Origin: Ensifer sp. Root278
GTDB taxonomy: Bacteria; Pseudomonadota; Alphaproteobacteria; Rhizobiales; Rhizobiaceae
Assembly (NCBI RefSeq): GCF_001429285.1
Contig: NZ_LMJJ01000008.1
Coordinates: forward strand, 138,444 to 202,443
Length of the DNA: 64,000 bases
Direction: 5' to 3'
In this document: positions 25,531 through 34,597 of the stretch, piece after piece
Layout: the number at the start of each line of letters is the position of its first letter
How positions within the stretch are numbered: the stretch's first letter is position 1
Made by a program: the position numbers and the translations under genes
Notes under the pieces: generated by a model
Told to the model about the DNA's origin: nothing
Seen by the model: the letters and a program-made list of their open reading frames with translations, nothing else
Database searches by the model: none

Positions 25531-26637
25531 ATGCCGAAGCCATTCAGTTTAGCCGGACGATCGATGATATCCGTCCTGTTGCTCTCGACACTCACGGGAT
25601 GCAACATGGTTGTGATGTCGCCATCCGGCGATATTGCCGCACAGCAGAGGGATCTGATCGTCATTTCGACGGTCCTGATGCTGCTGATCATCGTACCCGT
25701 CATTTTCCTGACGCTTTTCTTCGCCTGGCGCTATCGCCAGTCGAACACTGCCGCCAAATATGATCCGGAATGGCACCATTCCACTGGTCTTGAAGTCATC
25801 ATCTGGTCGGCGCCGCTGGCGATCATCATCGCGCTCGGGGCGATCACCTGGGTGAGCACACACAAGCTCGATCCCTACCGGCCGCTCGACCGCATCGATG
25901 CGGCACGTCCGGTGACGGAAGAGGTGAAACCGATCACGGTCGAGGTCGTAGCCCTCGACTGGAAATGGCTGTTTTTCTATCCGGACTATGGCATCGCGAC
26001 AGTCAACGAGATGGCAGCACCCGTGGACGTGCCGATCAACTTCAAGATCACGGCATCCTCGGTGATGAACTCCTTCTATGTTCCGGCGCTCGCCGGCATG
26101 ATCTATGCCATGCCCGGCATGGAGACCAAGCTGCACGCCGTCATCAACAAGGCGGGCGAATACGAAGGGCTCTCATCCAACTATAGCGGTGACGGCTTCT
26201 CGCACATGCGCTTCAAGTTCCACGGTGTGGACCAGGCGGGCTTCGACCAGTGGGTCGCCCGGGCGAAGCAGAACGGCACGATGCTCAACCGCGATGCCTA
26301 CCTGAAGCTCGAAAAGCCGAGCATCAAGGAGCCGGTGCGCTACTACGCCTCCGTTGACGACGGCCTCTATGAGGCGGTGCTCAACATGTGCGTGCGGGAA
26401 GGGCAAATGTGCATGAAGGACATGATGCACATCGACATGATGGGCGGCGCCGGCGTCGAAAGCCACGAGAACCGCGCCAAGCTCGAGCATGACAACCGTC
26501 ATGCCGGCGGCGCGACGGAAGCGGCCGCACCCGGCGCAACCTTCCCCGAAACCGGCAATCCTGCGCGTAGCGAGGAACCGGCCGAGGGCGTCAAGCAGCC
26601 AGCGCCGATGAACCACGATATGCACAAGACGCAGTAG
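25531..26637 (+). CDS. cyoA: Cytochrome bo3-type ubiquinol oxidase subunit II
   Basis: 368 residues. A lipobox ([10 protein letters not shown]) predicts cleavage and lipid attachment at Cys24. Two membrane helices (about 45-70 and 90-112) precede the periplasmic cupredoxin-like domain. The copper-A ligands of cytochrome c oxidases are absent, as expected for a quinol oxidase, and [15 protein letters not shown] is a family hallmark. After the conserved Met-rich stretch [19 protein letters not shown], the C-terminus extends about 60 residues, Ala/Pro/Glu-rich, ending NHDMHKTQ. First gene of the cyoABCD-SURF1 operon. Confidence 0.96.
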   Translation: MPKPFSLAGRSMISVLLLSTLTGCNMVVMSPSGDIAAQQRDLIVISTVLMLLIIVPVIFLTLFFAWRYRQSNTAAKYDPEWHHSTGLEVIIWSAPLAIIIALGAITWVSTHKLDPYRPLDRIDAARPVTEEVKPITVEVVALDWKWLFFYPDYGIATVNEMAAPVDVPINFKITASSVMNSFYVPALAGMIYAMPGMETKLHAVINKAGEYEGLSSNYSGDGFSHMRFKFHGVDQAGFDQWVARAKQNGTMLNRDAYLKLEKPSIKEPVRYYASVDDGLYEAVLNMCVREGQMCMKDMMHIDMMGGAGVESHENRAKLEHDNRHAGGATEAAAPGATFPETGNPARSEEPAEGVKQPAPMNHDMHKTQ

Positions 26638-26717
26638 GATTTCGCGCGCTCGCCGGCTCCGATCCAGCGAGCGCCAAGGTCCCTTTGGGCCGCAATTCGA
26701 GACATATTGGAAGACCC

Positions 26718-28721
26718 ATGTTTGGTGACACCAGCCTCACGCAATTCATCTTCGGGCGGCTTACCTGGGAAGCGATCCCCTATCATGAACCCATCCTCGT
26801 CGCGACCTTCGCGGTCGTGGCAGTGGTGGGCCTTGCGATCCTCGCCCTGATCACGAAATACAAGCTCTGGGGCTATCTCTGGCACGAGTGGTTCACGAGC
26901 GTCGATCACAAGAAGATCGGCATCATGTATATTATCCTGGCGATCATCATGCTTTTGCGCGGCTTTGCCGATGCGCTGATGATGCGCCTGCAGCAGGCGA
27001 TCGCCTTCAACGGCAATGAGGGCTACCTCAACCCGCATCACTACGACCAGATCTTCACCGCCCATGGCGTGATCATGATCTTCTTCGTGGCGATGCCCTT
27101 CGTCACCGGCTTTATGAACTATGTCGTGCCGCTGCAGATCGGCGCACGCGACGTCTCCTTCCCCTTCCTCAACAACTTCTCGTTCTGGATGACCACCGGC
27201 GGCGCCGTCATCATCATGATGTCGCTGTTCGTCGGCGAGTTCGCGCGCACTGGCTGGCTTGCCTATCCGCCGCTCTCGGGCGCCGACTACAGTCCCGGCG
27301 TCGGGGTCGACTATTACATCTGGGGGCTACAGGTGGCGGGCGTCGGCACGACGTTATCGGGCATCAACCTGATTGCGACCATCGTGAAGATGCGAGCCCC
27401 GGGCATGACCTTCATGAAGATGCCGGTCTTCACCTGGACCTCGCTCTGCACCAACATCCTGATCGTCGCGACCTTCCCGATCCTGACGGCGACGCTGGCA
27501 CTCCTGTCGCTCGACCGCTACCTCGGCATGAACTTCTTCACCAATGACCTTGGTGGCAATCCGATGATGTACATCAACCTCATCTGGATCTGGGGCCACC
27601 CGGAGGTCTACATCCTCGTCCTGCCGGCCTTCGGCATCTTCTCCGAGGTTGTTGCGACCTTCTGCGGCAAGCGTCTCTTCGGCTACACCTCGATGGTCTA
27701 CGCCACCTGCGTGATCATGATCCTGTCGTACCTGGTGTGGCTGCACCACTTCTTCACGATGGGGTCTGGCGCGTCGGTCAACGCCTTCTTCGGCATCACC
27801 ACGATGATCATCTCGATCCCGACGGGTGCCAAGATGTTCAATTGGCTCTTCACCATGTATCGCGGCCGCATCCGCTACGAATTGCCGATGCTGTGGACCA
27901 TCGGCTTCATGGTCACTTTCGTCATCGGTGGTATGACCGGCGTCATGCTGGCGATCCCGCCAGCCGACTTCGTGCTGCACAACTCGCTGTTCCTCATCGC
28001 CCACTTCCACAACGTCATCATCGGCGGCGTGCTGTTCGGGCTGATGGCCGGGCTCGTCTACTGGTGGCCGAAGGCCTTCGGCTACAAGCTCGATCCGTTC
28101 TGGGGCAAGATGAGCTTCTGGTTCTGGCAGCTCGGCTTCTTCTTCGCCTTCATGCCGCTCTATGTGCTTGGCCTGATGGGGGTGACCCGCCGTGTCAGCC
28201 AGTTCGAAGATCCGTCGCTGCAGATCTGGTTCATCATCGCCGCTTTCGGCGCCGTCCTGATCGCAATCGGCATCGCTTCCTTTATCATGCAGCTGATCGT
28301 CAGCTTTCTGCGCCGCGAGCAACTGCGCGAGACGTCCGGTGACGCCTGGGATGCCAGAACGCTTGAATGGTCGACCTCGTCGCCGCCGCCGGACTACAAC
28401 TTCGCCTTCACCCCGGTCGTGCATGACCACGACAGCTGGTACGATATGAAGAACCGCGGCTATGAGCGCCCGCTCACCGGCTTCAAACCGATCCATATGC
28501 CGAAGAACACCGGCACGGGCGTCATTCTCGCCAGTATCAGCGTCGTGCTTGGTTTGGCGCTGATCTGGTACATCTGGTGGTTGGTGGCCGTGTCCTTCAT
28601 TACCCTGCTTGCCGTCGCAATCGGCCATACCTTCAACTATCAGCGAGATTTCTTCATCCCCGCAGAGACTGTAGCGGCGACTGAAGATGCACGCTCCAAG
28701 CTGCTCGCGGAACGGACCTGA
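26718..28721 (+). CDS. cyoB: Cytochrome bo3-type ubiquinol oxidase subunit I
   Basis: 667 residues, the usual length for CyoB. Fifteen hydrophobic segments. Haem-copper ligands are visible: [14 protein letters not shown] (low-spin haem His), [12 protein letters not shown] (CuB His and the cross-linked His-Tyr pair), HHFFTMG (two CuB His) and [10 protein letters not shown] (haem ligands). The enzyme oxidises ubiquinol, reduces oxygen to water and pumps protons. An in-frame codon 33 bases upstream exists, but ATG 26718 gives the usual N-terminus (MFG...YHEP). It is 80 bases from cyoA. Confidence 0.97.
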   Translation: MFGDTSLTQFIFGRLTWEAIPYHEPILVATFAVVAVVGLAILALITKYKLWGYLWHEWFTSVDHKKIGIMYIILAIIMLLRGFADALMMRLQQAIAFNGNEGYLNPHHYDQIFTAHGVIMIFFVAMPFVTGFMNYVVPLQIGARDVSFPFLNNFSFWMTTGGAVIIMMSLFVGEFARTGWLAYPPLSGADYSPGVGVDYYIWGLQVAGVGTTLSGINLIATIVKMRAPGMTFMKMPVFTWTSLCTNILIVATFPILTATLALLSLDRYLGMNFFTNDLGGNPMMYINLIWIWGHPEVYILVLPAFGIFSEVVATFCGKRLFGYTSMVYATCVIMILSYLVWLHHFFTMGSGASVNAFFGITTMIISIPTGAKMFNWLFTMYRGRIRYELPMLWTIGFMVTFVIGGMTGVMLAIPPADFVLHNSLFLIAHFHNVIIGGVLFGLMAGLVYWWPKAFGYKLDPFWGKMSFWFWQLGFFFAFMPLYVLGLMGVTRRVSQFEDPSLQIWFIIAAFGAVLIAIGIASFIMQLIVSFLRREQLRETSGDAWDARTLEWSTSSPPPDYNFAFTPVVHDHDSWYDMKNRGYERPLTGFKPIHMPKNTGTGVILASISVVLGLALIWYIWWLVAVSFITLLAVAIGHTFNYQRDFFIPAETVAATEDARSKLLAERT

Positions 28722-28725
28722 GACG

Positions 28726-29346
28726 ATGAGCGAAACCCAAGTCCAAGAAAACGAGAAGCCGCAGTTCTACATCACGGAAGAGCATCACCCGGAACACAGC
28801 ACCATGCTGGGCTTCTGGCTCTACCTGATGAGCGACTGCCTGATCTTCGCCGTACTGTTTGCCACGCACGGCGTCGTCGGCCGCAACTACGCGGCGGGAC
28901 CGTCACCGGCCGACCTGTTCGACCTTAGCCTCGTTGCCTTCAACACGGCGATGCTGCTTCTGTCGTCGATCACCTATGGCTTTGCCATGCTCCAGATGGA
29001 GCGCAACGCCAAGATGGAGACGCTCTTTTGGCTCGGCGTCACCGGCGTGTTCGGCGCAACCTTCCTGGCTGTGGAGCTCTATGAGTTCAATCACCTGCTT
29101 CACGAGGGCGCCGGCCCGACACGTTCGGCCTTCCTGTCGTCGTTCTTCACGCTGGTCGGCACGCACGGCCTGCACGTCACCTTCGGCATCATCTGGCTGA
29201 TCACGCTGATGGTGCAGGTCAGCAAACATGGGCTGATCCCGGACAACCGTCGCCGTTTGATGTGCCTGTCGATGTTCTGGCACTTCCTCGACGTCATCTG
29301 GATCGGCGTCTTCTCCTTCGTCTATCTCCTGGGAGCTCTCGGATGA
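28726..29346 (+). CDS. cyoC: Cytochrome bo3-type ubiquinol oxidase subunit III
   Basis: 206 residues with five helices, matching CyoC (HHPEHSTMLGFWLYLMSDCL, VELYEFNHL, THGLHVTFGIIWL, HFLDVIWIGVFSFVYL). The start is ATG 28726, four bases after the cyoB stop; the longer open frame overlaps cyoB and is not used. Structural subunit next to the subunit I core. Confidence 0.95.
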   Translation: MSETQVQENEKPQFYITEEHHPEHSTMLGFWLYLMSDCLIFAVLFATHGVVGRNYAAGPSPADLFDLSLVAFNTAMLLLSSITYGFAMLQMERNAKMETLFWLGVTGVFGATFLAVELYEFNHLLHEGAGPTRSAFLSSFFTLVGTHGLHVTFGIIWLITLMVQVSKHGLIPDNRRRLMCLSMFWHFLDVIWIGVFSFVYLLGALG

Positions 29347-29744
29347 GCGCACATTCCGACCACGAAAGCGCGTTCGAACCTCACCACGCGCACAGCCATC
29401 ACGGCGATGCCGCCGGTCACGGTTCGTTCAAGAGCTACATGACGGGCTTCATCCTGTCGGTGATCCTGACGGCTATCCCGTTCTGGCTGGTCATGGGCGG
29501 CGTGCTGGACAGCAAGCTTTTGACCGCCGTCATCGTCATGGGCATCGGCGTCGTCCAGATCGTCGTGCACGTCATCTACTTCCTGCACATGAACGCCCGT
29601 TCCGAAGGGGGCTGGACGCTGATGGCGCTGATCTTCACGATCGTCATCGTCGGCATCGCGCTCGCAGGTTCGCTCTGGGTCATGCATCATCTCAACACCA
29701 ACATGATGCCGATGACCCACGAGATGATGAAGAACATGCCCTGA
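29343..29744 (+). CDS. cyoD: Cytochrome bo3-type ubiquinol oxidase subunit IV, His-rich N-terminus
   Basis: 133 residues. Starts at ATG 29343, overlapping the cyoC stop by four bases (ATGA). Three helices (about 33-55, 60-82, 95-117) match CyoD, with VQIVVHVIYFLHMN as the family signature. The first 30 residues hold eight His (HSDHES, EPHHAHSHHGD, GHGS), more than I expect for a short CyoD leader. CyoD is an accessory subunit that helps assembly of the haem-copper centre. Confidence 0.93.
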   Translation: MSAHSDHESAFEPHHAHSHHGDAAGHGSFKSYMTGFILSVILTAIPFWLVMGGVLDSKLLTAVIVMGIGVVQIVVHVIYFLHMNARSEGGWTLMALIFTIVIVGIALAGSLWVMHHLNTNMMPMTHEMMKNMP

Positions 29745-29772
29745 GCGCGGGACGGGGCAGGCGGACACGACG

Positions 29773-30522
29773 ATGATCACCGACGACAAGGCGACGGGGA
29801 GGGTCCGTCTATCCTCCCGCGCCCGCCTGATGATGACGGGTGCCTTGCTCTTCCTCGTTGCGGTGTTCCTGGCGCTCGGCACCTGGCAGGTGCAACGGCT
29901 CTATTGGAAGCTCGATCTCATTGCCCGTGTCGAGGCGCGTGTCGGTGCACCCTCTGTACCGGCGCCAGCGCAATCCGATTGGGGTGCCGTCAGCCGGGAA
30001 AAGGACGAATACCGCCGCGTCAGCGCGACCGGTACCTTCAGGCACGACCAAACCGCTCTGGTACAGGCGGTGACGGAGCTTGGCGCCGGATTTTGGGTCT
30101 TGACGCCGATGCGGCTTGAGGATGGCTCAACCGTGCTGATCAATCGCGGCTTCGTGCCGGCCGATCGCCGCGATGTTGCCGGACGCGGTGAGGGTGAGCT
30201 CGACGGAACCGCTGTGGTAACCGGGCTTCTCCGCATCACCGAACCCGGCGGCGCCTTCCTGCGGTCCAATGACCCGGCAAGCGATCGGTGGTTTTCGCGA
30301 GACGTCGCCGCAATCGCCCCAGCGAAGGGCCTGCACAATGTCGCGCCTTACTTTATCGATGCGGATGCAACACCCAATCCCGGTGGACTGCCGATCGGCG
30401 GCCTCACGATCGTCCGCTTTCGCAACAGCCACCTGGTCTATGCGCTGACGTGGTTCGCACTCGCGACGATGAGCGCCGCAGGTGCGTATCTCGTCTACCG
30501 CCAGCGGATCAAAGCAGACTGA
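29773..30522 (+). CDS. SURF1-family oxidase assembly protein
   Basis: 249 residues. Two terminal helices (about 20-40 and 225-243) enclose a soluble domain with the SURF1 signatures LGTWQVQRLYWKLDLI, VLINRGFVP and NSHLVYALTWFALA. SURF1 assists insertion of haem into haem-copper oxidases. Position 28 bases behind cyoD fits assembly of this bo3-type enzyme. A cyoE (haem O synthase) gene is not in the window. Confidence 0.93.
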   Translation: MITDDKATGRVRLSSRARLMMTGALLFLVAVFLALGTWQVQRLYWKLDLIARVEARVGAPSVPAPAQSDWGAVSREKDEYRRVSATGTFRHDQTALVQAVTELGAGFWVLTPMRLEDGSTVLINRGFVPADRRDVAGRGEGELDGTAVVTGLLRITEPGGAFLRSNDPASDRWFSRDVAAIAPAKGLHNVAPYFIDADATPNPGGLPIGGLTIVRFRNSHLVYALTWFALATMSAAGAYLVYRQRIKAD

Positions 30523-30604
30523 GAGCGCCGGGTATGCTCGGTTCCGGCTGGGACGGCTGATGCCGCTCATCTACGACAGTATTCCGCTCGCCCGAGTTCA
30601 ACGA

Positions 30605-30643
30605 AACAGGGCGCTCGACCCGTGTTCCGGGGAGCGCCCTGTT
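30605..30643 (+). terminator. Hairpin downstream of the cyo-SURF1 operon
   Basis: An 11-base perfect stem (30605-30615 aacagggcgct, 30633-30643 agcgccctgtt) encloses a 17-base loop. It lies 83 bases after the SURF1 stop. Only two T follow the stem, so it is an intrinsic terminator without a long T-run, or a 3' stabilising structure. Confidence 0.5.
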
Positions 30644-30960
30644 CGGACCCGGAGTGCCGTCATCGCATGCTGATAGCATCGCTGATGACAAGCTCTCGAA
30701 ACGGGTGATGTCCCTTAAATGGAGTGGGCGGCTGCAATTTCAAGGGACCAGTGCGGGGCCGGTTTCGAGTAGGCTTCAGATGATGGCCGGCGCAGCGGAG
30801 CACCGAGGGTCCGCAAAGACCTTGCCCGAGGCGTGCGATCCGGCACGATATCCGTCGGCAACATGAAGCCCACGCAGGACTGACGGCCAGTGCATGCAGG
30901 CGCTTCGGCCCTGCGAAAGTTTCTGTTGGATCGGTTCCGAAGCGCAGAACCTCCAACGGA

Positions 30961-30986
30961 AAGTGGCCCTCTTGGGAGGGCCACTT
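30961..30986 (-). terminator. Hairpin downstream of the GlcG/HbpS-like gene
   Basis: A perfect 11-base stem (30961-30971 aagtggccctc, 30976-30986 gagggccactt) with a 4-base loop. Read on the minus strand it starts 15 bases after the stop codon and is followed by a short run (ttcc). This is a good intrinsic terminator for the minus-strand gene. Confidence 0.65.
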
Positions 30987-31001
30987 CTGATGTCCAGCGG
31001 A

Positions 31002-31487
31002 TTACTTGGCGCCGATGGCCTGAAGGCCGGCCGTGGCGCAGTTCGCGTCGATATCGCCCGACGGCGCACCGCCTACGCCGATGCCGCCAACCAGGGCCTT
31101 GCCGAACTTGATCGGCACGCCGCCAGCCTGGATCACCATCCGGGCGTCCATGTCGCGAAGACCTTCATTCGCCGGCTTGGAGGCGATGAACTCGCCGAGG
31201 CCAGCCGTGTCGCGACCCATGGCAGCAGACGTAAAGGCCTTGCCCTGCGCGCTGTTACCGGTGTGCGGACCGGAATTGTCGGCCTTCAGCAGCACCTTGG
31301 TTGCGCCATCGCGACCAACCACGGCAACGCTGACATTGTGGCCTTCCGCGGCGCAAGCCTTCACTGCGGCTTCGGCAGCCTTGACGGCCATGTCGAGCGG
31401 CAGGTAGGCCGCGGTCGGGAGTTCCTGCGCCGTGGCGGCGACGGGAGCGAGAAGCGCGGCTGCGAGCACGATATTGCGGATCATCAT
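31002..31487 (-). CDS. Secreted GlcG/HbpS-family protein (putative haem- or cofactor-binding)
   Basis: 161 residues. Signal peptide MMIRNIVLAAALLAPVAATAQ, then the compact GlcG/HbpS fold: LDMAVKAAEAAVKACAAEG, VSVAVVGRDGATKVLL, GKAFTSAAMGRDTAGLGEF and the C-terminal GGVPI...VGGIGVGGAPSG. Streptomyces HbpS, of this family, binds haem outside the cell and modulates its neighbour kinase SenS. Here the gene lies 84 bases downstream of a kinase-regulator pair on the same strand. The start has aaggaa about 6 bases upstream. Haem binding is not shown by the sequence. Confidence 0.85.
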   Translation of the reverse strand: MMIRNIVLAAALLAPVAATAQELPTAAYLPLDMAVKAAEAAVKACAAEGHNVSVAVVGRDGATKVLLKADNSGPHTGNSAQGKAFTSAAMGRDTAGLGEFIASKPANEGLRDMDARMVIQAGGVPIKFGKALVGGIGVGGAPSGDIDANCATAGLQAIGAK

Positions 31488-31571
31488 AGGTTCCTTTCCT
31501 GTTGATGTGGAAAGGCTATCCCGCCTCGGCTGTCGCCGGTATTCGTAGACCTTGCGCGAGCATCCGTAGTT

Positions 31572-32180
31572 CTACGGAGTTTTCGTTCCGTCGAGCCAGA
31601 TGCGCGTCATCTCCGCCTGCGACGTGCTGCCGAGCTTGGCACCGATTGCGGCGCGATGGCTTTCGACGGTACGCGGCGAGAGGCCGAGACCTTCGGCGAT
31701 CTGGCGGGTGGTGAAACCCGCAGCGATACGGTCGAGAACTTCGCGCTCGCGCTGCGTGAGCATCGCCAGCAAAGCGAGCGTCTCTGCCTTCTCGGCATGC
31801 ACGCGCATGGTCCGCTCCAGCAGTTCATGGCCCTTATGGATCGCATCGATCAAGTCCTGCTCGTCGACAGGCTTCGAGAGAAAATCGATCGCGCCATTAC
31901 GGAAGGCACGACGGCAGGCCTCGATATCACCATGACCGGAGATAACGATCGTCGGCCAGTCTACCCCATGCTCCCTTAGTCTTTCCTGCAGCTTCAGCCC
32001 GGAGATGGCGGGCATGCGGATATCGAGCACCAGGCAGCCGGGCTCGAGGCGCGAAACCTGTGTCAGAAAGGCTTGCGGATCAGAAAAACCCGTGACCTTG
32101 ATGCCGACCGTCGAGAGCAACAGGCTGAGCGCGCGACGCACTGCATCGTCATCGTCAACGAGATAGACGGGGAGGGTCAT
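31572..32180 (-). CDS. FixJ/NarL-type response regulator with LuxR helix-turn-helix
   Basis: 202 residues. Receiver domain with VDDDDAVRRAL, phospho-acceptor Asp53 (CLVLDIRMP) and LSKPVDEQDL; then the LuxR-type helix-turn-helix LTQREREVLDRIAAGFTTRQIAEGLGLSPRTVESHR. The layout is that of FixJ, TodT or StyR. The ATG overlaps the stop of the upstream kinase gene by four bases. Candidates for its targets are cyoABCD and the GlcG/HbpS-like gene. Confidence 0.9.
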   Translation of the reverse strand: MTLPVYLVDDDDAVRRALSLLLSTVGIKVTGFSDPQAFLTQVSRLEPGCLVLDIRMPAISGLKLQERLREHGVDWPTIVISGHGDIEACRRAFRNGAIDFLSKPVDEQDLIDAIHKGHELLERTMRVHAEKAETLALLAMLTQREREVLDRIAAGFTTRQIAEGLGLSPRTVESHRAAIGAKLGSTSQAEMTRIWLDGTKTP

Positions 32181-33715
32181 CGCATCGGCTCCTCGGTTCG
32201 GCGCGCACGGGGCAGCGTCACCTTGAAGGTGGCACCGTGGTCGCTCTCGACCAGGGCAATTTCGCCGCCGGCGCGTTCCACCAGTCGCCGGCTCAGCGCC
32301 AGACCGAGCCCGGTGCCCCCGGTGTGGGTCGTCACGAATGGCGTGAACAGCTGCGGGCGAAGTGTTTCCGGAACGCCGGGGCCGTTGTCGGCGACCTCGA
32401 AGACCACCGTGGTATCGTCCTCGCTCAAGGTAACGGCCACGCGTCCTGTATCGCCCGCCTGTTGAGCCAAAGCCTCAAAGGCGTTGCGGACCAGATTGAA
32501 TGCGACCTGTTCGATCTCGACCGGATCGGCAACGACCGAAACCGATGTTTCTGGAACCTGAAAATCAAGCTGAATTCCGCGTGATATCGCGTCCGGTTCA
32601 AGTAGCGCTTCAACATTTGCGAGCGCCTGACGCAGATCGAAGGCAGCAACCGGCGCCGCATGCGGCTGCGACCAGTTGCGGAACCTTTCCAATATGGCGG
32701 ATGCCCGGCGCGCTTGGCTCACTGTATCCTCCAGTACCGGAGCAAGCGCTGCGTCTTGCCCTTGGCTGAGCAGCCGGCGCCCGGCCTGCGCCTGCGCAAG
32801 GATTGCAGTCAGGGGCTGGGTCAGTTCATGCGCCATGCCGCTCGCCATTTCGCCAAGCGCGTTGACGCGCGAGGCGTGCGTGAGGCGCGATTCCAGCGCA
32901 CTGAGCGTTGCCTGCTGTTCTGCAGCGCGCGTGCGCGCACGCTGGCGCAATGCGGCCAATCCAGCGAGATAGGCGAGGCTGACCACCAGAAGCGTCAAGC
33001 CGGTCTGTACGGGCGGGAACATGTCCGCGAGTCCGATCTCCATGCCTGTTTCGAGCAGCAATGGCTGCGATACGCTGCTCAGCGCCTTCGAAAAGCGGAT
33101 TGCCTCGGGCAGGGCGGCAGGCTGGAGCAGGAGGTGTCCGTCCGGCAAAGATAACCGCACCGCGACCCCCGGGCGAGACCAGAATGGCCCAACGTCTCCG
33201 ATCAACTTCGCTGCGTCGATGCCGAGCATCAATCCATAGCGGGCCCCGTCGCTGTTCGGGCTGCGCTTGACCATAATGTAGTGGCCGGAGCGTTGCGGAT
33301 GGGGCAGGAGAGCAATGCGCCCGTCCGAAGCTCTGGCAGCTGCCCGGATGAGCTCTGTGGCCTTGGCGTCGAATGGATCGGTCCCGACGGTCTCCGCATT
33401 TGGATCCAGGGGGACGAGCTGAACCTCGTCGATCCGCGGATAGAAGCGCGCAATCGTGCGGGCGACCTCGAGGAACAGGTCGTGCCTGCGCCCTTCGGAG
33501 GCGACGGCAACGGCCGACAGCGCGGTCAGGTGCGCATCGTGTTGATCGGCCCGCTGGGAGGCCAGGCTATGGAGGAGCGTGCTCTCTTGCTCAAGTTCGG
33601 CAACCAGCGCCTGGCGTTCCCAGCCCGCCAGCATGCCTCCACCGACAAGCAGGAGCAGACACCAAAGGAGGGCCAGATAGAAGGGGCGTTCGAAGATCGA
33701 GCGATTGCTGTGCAT
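32177..33715 (-). CDS. Two-span sensor histidine kinase (DctB-like layout)
   Basis: 512 residues. Membrane spans at about 13-32 and 238-256 enclose a periplasmic sensor of about 200 residues. Then a coiled linker, the H box GEMASGMAHELTQPLTAI (His296) and the ATPase with NLVRNAFEAL, DNGPGVP and GGTGLGLALSRRL. The large periplasmic domain fits a ligand- or protein-sensing kinase; the secreted GlcG/HbpS-like neighbour is a possible partner. First gene of the kinase-regulator(-GlcG) run. Confidence 0.9.
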   Translation of the reverse strand: MHSNRSIFERPFYLALLWCLLLLVGGGMLAGWERQALVAELEQESTLLHSLASQRADQHDAHLTALSAVAVASEGRRHDLFLEVARTIARFYPRIDEVQLVPLDPNAETVGTDPFDAKATELIRAAARASDGRIALLPHPQRSGHYIMVKRSPNSDGARYGLMLGIDAAKLIGDVGPFWSRPGVAVRLSLPDGHLLLQPAALPEAIRFSKALSSVSQPLLLETGMEIGLADMFPPVQTGLTLLVVSLAYLAGLAALRQRARTRAAEQQATLSALESRLTHASRVNALGEMASGMAHELTQPLTAILAQAQAGRRLLSQGQDAALAPVLEDTVSQARRASAILERFRNWSQPHAAPVAAFDLRQALANVEALLEPDAISRGIQLDFQVPETSVSVVADPVEIEQVAFNLVRNAFEALAQQAGDTGRVAVTLSEDDTTVVFEVADNGPGVPETLRPQLFTPFVTTHTGGTGLGLALSRRLVERAGGEIALVESDHGATFKVTLPRARRTEEPMR

Positions 33716-34597
33716 TATCGATTCGGCGGTCTTGTTGTTATGCGCTGCCTTCAGCAGAGAGCGGTCGCAGGTCAGGCGCGATCGTGTTCGCCTCGATCAT
33801 CTCGCCGGTGAAATGCGCGCTGTCAATCCATCGAGCTGCAAGCATTGCCCAGGCATCGATGCAACAGCAAGCTTCGCGCCGACTGCGAATCCATGCAGTG
33901 CTCCGTCTCCGTCGACGCACCCGCGAGGGTGTCGCTGTCCCTTACCGACCTCTACCCGTCCGCTACCAGAGTCGTCCGAGCCCAATCCGATCCCGGGCCG
34001 CAATGTCCCCGCAACACAGCGCCGCCACGCTCTCCGCCTGGAGTGATCGAAGGAGACTGGGCAGGACGGGCCGATCCAGGCGCGACGAGGATGATGCGCT
34101 CCTACCAACCCACAGAAGCGCGGGCGTGGTGCGCCACATCGCCGACGTGCTCTGCTCGATTGCTGCATTCCTTGCAATCAGTTGGCACTACAGTTCCACC
34201 GCCAAAACAGTGAATGGATCAAGCACTTGGCCAGGTTATCTAAAACCCGACCATCACTCTCGCCTGACGACCCGCCAGGAGAAGCGTCTCGTGCGGCTGG
34301 AGCTGCCGCCAAGCGCGACCGCGTGTAGATCTCTAAACATGAACAATTTTTAATTGTTTTTCAGCGTGTTGCGCCATTGAAGCGGCCAGATTCGCGCCCA
34401 ATTTCGGAAGCGTTGGCACGACGCGCGCTCTTTCCCAGATGCGCCTCCGCCGCCCCAATTGGCCGAACAGATCAGAAGGGATCCGCTGCACCCGCAAACG
34501 GACCACGCTGGCTGTGCGGATACCGTCTTCTGGGTCTAACGTCGCGGTCCCTCTTGAGGCGGACGTCCGGAGCATATCAAGGATCGCGGAGGCGCTG
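33716..34597. other. 882-base divergent intergenic region, no gene recognised
   Basis: It lies between the kinase gene (leftward) and the RND adaptor gene (rightward). Several short frames cross it but none has a conserved protein pattern or good start signal, and they overlap each other in different frames. A short AT-rich patch (34336-34365, near acaatttttaattgttttt) is the best place for a promoter. A frame running into the RND adaptor from 34439 is not used, because the adaptor has its own gcggagg-ATG start. Confidence 0.5.

Larger units (their letters stand above)
30523..31001. other. Intergenic region between convergent SURF1 and GlcG/HbpS-like genes
   Basis: 479 bases without a convincing gene; short frames here lack start signals and conserved protein patterns. 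It contains two strong hairpins, one near each flanking gene, listed separately as terminators. The stretch between them (30650-30950) shows nothing I recognise. Confidence 0.6.

Noticed and set aside
27354..28628. Minus-strand open frame of 424 codons opposite cyoB
   Set aside because: cyoB on the plus strand is certain; the antisense product is His/Asp/Arg-rich low-complexity sequence.
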